64,000 nucleotides of DNA, from contig JAPJBO010000240.1 of NCBI GenBank assembly GCA_030068145.1, forward strand, positions 203,151 through 267,150, in the 5' to 3' direction. The first letter of the stretch is position 1, and each line of letters opens with the position of its first letter. Below the pieces are notes generated by a model. It did not search any database, was not told the DNA's origin, and saw only the letters and a program-made list of their open reading frames with translations. Below, one piece after another: positions 63,457 through 64,000 of the stretch. This DNA is from Diplonema papillatum (taxonomy: Eukaryota; Euglenozoa; Diplonemea; Diplonemida; Diplonemidae). The position numbers and the translations under genes are program-made.

Positions 63457-63647
63457 ATACCTTCTCGGCCTTTTGGCTAAGATCAAGTGTAGTATCTGTT
63501 CTTATCAGCTTAATATCTGATACAGCACACTTGTGTGCTGAGATATTATGTGAATTTTTCACGGGGGTGGCGGGTAGCTCTGAGGCAACTCAGAGTCCGC
63601 CACACGTGTTGCCCTGGAGCTGCACTACATCCAGGAGTGGCACACCC
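63457..63647 (+). ncRNA. U2 spliceosomal snRNA
   Basis: About 191 nt. The first about 65 nt are almost identical to the universal U2 5' domain: ATACCTTCTCGGCCTTTTGG, AAGATCAAGTGTAGTATCTG (branch-point recognition GTAGTA at 63489-63494), TTCTTATCAGCTTAATATCT. Next come a stem IIb (63523-63540), an Sm-like site AATTTTTC (63553-63560), stem-loop III (GGCGG/CCGCC, 63569-63601) and stem-loop IV (CCTGGA/TCCAGG, 63613-63635), ending near GTGGCACACCCA. The complete set of domains argues for a functional gene that recognises branch points in conventional cis-introns and in trans-splicing. No adjacent divergent tRNA gene, the usual trypanosomatid U-snRNA promoter, is visible in 63215-63456. Confidence 0.96.
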
Positions 63648-63682
63648 ATCTTTTTTACCATCCCTCCTACCTCTATCCCTCC

Positions 63683-63785
63683 CACCCACCTCCTCCTTCT
63701 CCTTCTCCTTCTCCTTCTCCTTCTCCTTCTCCTTCTCCTTCTCCTTCTCCTTCTCCTTCTCCTCCTTCTCCCTTCTCCTTTTCCT
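63683..63785. repeat. TTCTCC microsatellite before SL copy 2
   Basis: About 15 near-perfect CTTCTC units. The equivalent place before SL copy 1 (62587-62612) has only about 4. Confidence 0.95.
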
Positions 63786-63856
63786 TCCAGGGTCTGTTTT
63801 CCTGTGGCGCTGGCACTGCCCGACCGCCCCTGTTTCTTTTCCTTAAAATTTTGGAC
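63785..63856 (+). promoter_or_regulatory. Conserved upstream region of SL RNA gene 2
   Basis: Matches 62612-62683 except for one base. The near-identity over exactly the region expected to hold the SL promoter, while the sequence downstream of each SL gene differs completely, supports function. Confidence 0.6.
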
Positions 63857-63969
63857 AACCAACGATTTAAAAGCTACAGTTTCTGTACTTTATTGGTACT
63901 TTAACACACCTTGACAGCCTAAGGGCTGCTATTTTGGCTTGGCCAGGTCCCTCTTGAAGGGGCCTGGCC
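63857..63969 (+). ncRNA. Spliced-leader (SL) RNA, copy 2
   Basis: Identical to copy 1 over all 113 nt as far as I can align by eye: exon 63857-63895, GT donor at 63896, ATTTTGG at 63931-63937, terminal hairpin 63941-63969, and T-rich tail. It begins 209 bp after the end of U2. It is 1173 bp from copy 1, a plausible repeat spacing for an SL gene family, although the 3' flanks differ after the T tail (ttcaaatag versus caaacattg). Confidence 0.93.
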
Positions 63970-64000
63970 TTTCTTTTATCAAACATTGCCTTGGAGAGCA

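Overview
This is nuclear DNA from a euglenozoan protist, most probably a diplonemid (Diplonema/Paradiplonema type). The decisive evidence is at the right end. Two spliced-leader (SL) RNA genes (62684-62796 and 63857-63969) carry a 39-nt exon ending in the euglenozoan SL core CAGTTTCTGTACTTTATTG followed directly by a GT splice donor, and the exon's first half matches the Diplonema leader as I remember it. Between them lie a 5S rRNA gene and a U2 snRNA gene. A minus-strand SSU rRNA fragment near 35.1 kb carries the euglenozoan form CACCCGCGGTAA at the universal 530 loop. No DNA or protein search was possible, so the genus is an inference.

Left part (1-34886): one uninterrupted plus-strand reading frame that enters from outside the window and ends at TAG 34886, giving about 11,627 residues with no intron. 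It encodes a giant secreted/type I membrane protein. In order it has: eleven units of Gly-Gly/Cys-rich parallel beta-helix-like sequence plus a C-type-lectin-like domain (CTLD) plus Cys-rich linker; a fibrinogen-C-like module; two more CTLDs; Cys/Trp-rich short repeats with two vWA-like domains; about 38 EGF-like repeats in triplets; a juxtamembrane domain; one transmembrane helix; and a short acidic tail. The first three units are near-identical 2043-bp tandem copies.

Middle part (34887-62600): no gene I can defend. Immediately after the giant gene lies a chimera on the minus strand: the zinc-finger N-terminal part of a retroelement ORF, with an in-frame stop, joined to an SSU rRNA (V4-530 loop) fragment. 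The rest is repeats: a 235-bp satellite, a minisatellite based on cactcc(c/t)(g/t)cattgag, a 670-bp CA array, roughly 600-bp units with an 11-bp VNTR, a macrosatellite of about 3-3.8 kb containing CAG-rich VNTRs (three units, 51.0-60.7 kb), eight 214-bp units (60.7-62.4 kb) and a CCCGCAAA array.

Right part (62600-64000): a compact RNA gene cluster SL-5S-U2-SL, all on the plus strand. It supplies the leader for trans-splicing (which the giant gene's mRNA would also receive upstream of this window), the 5S ribosomal RNA and the branch-point-recognising spliceosomal RNA.
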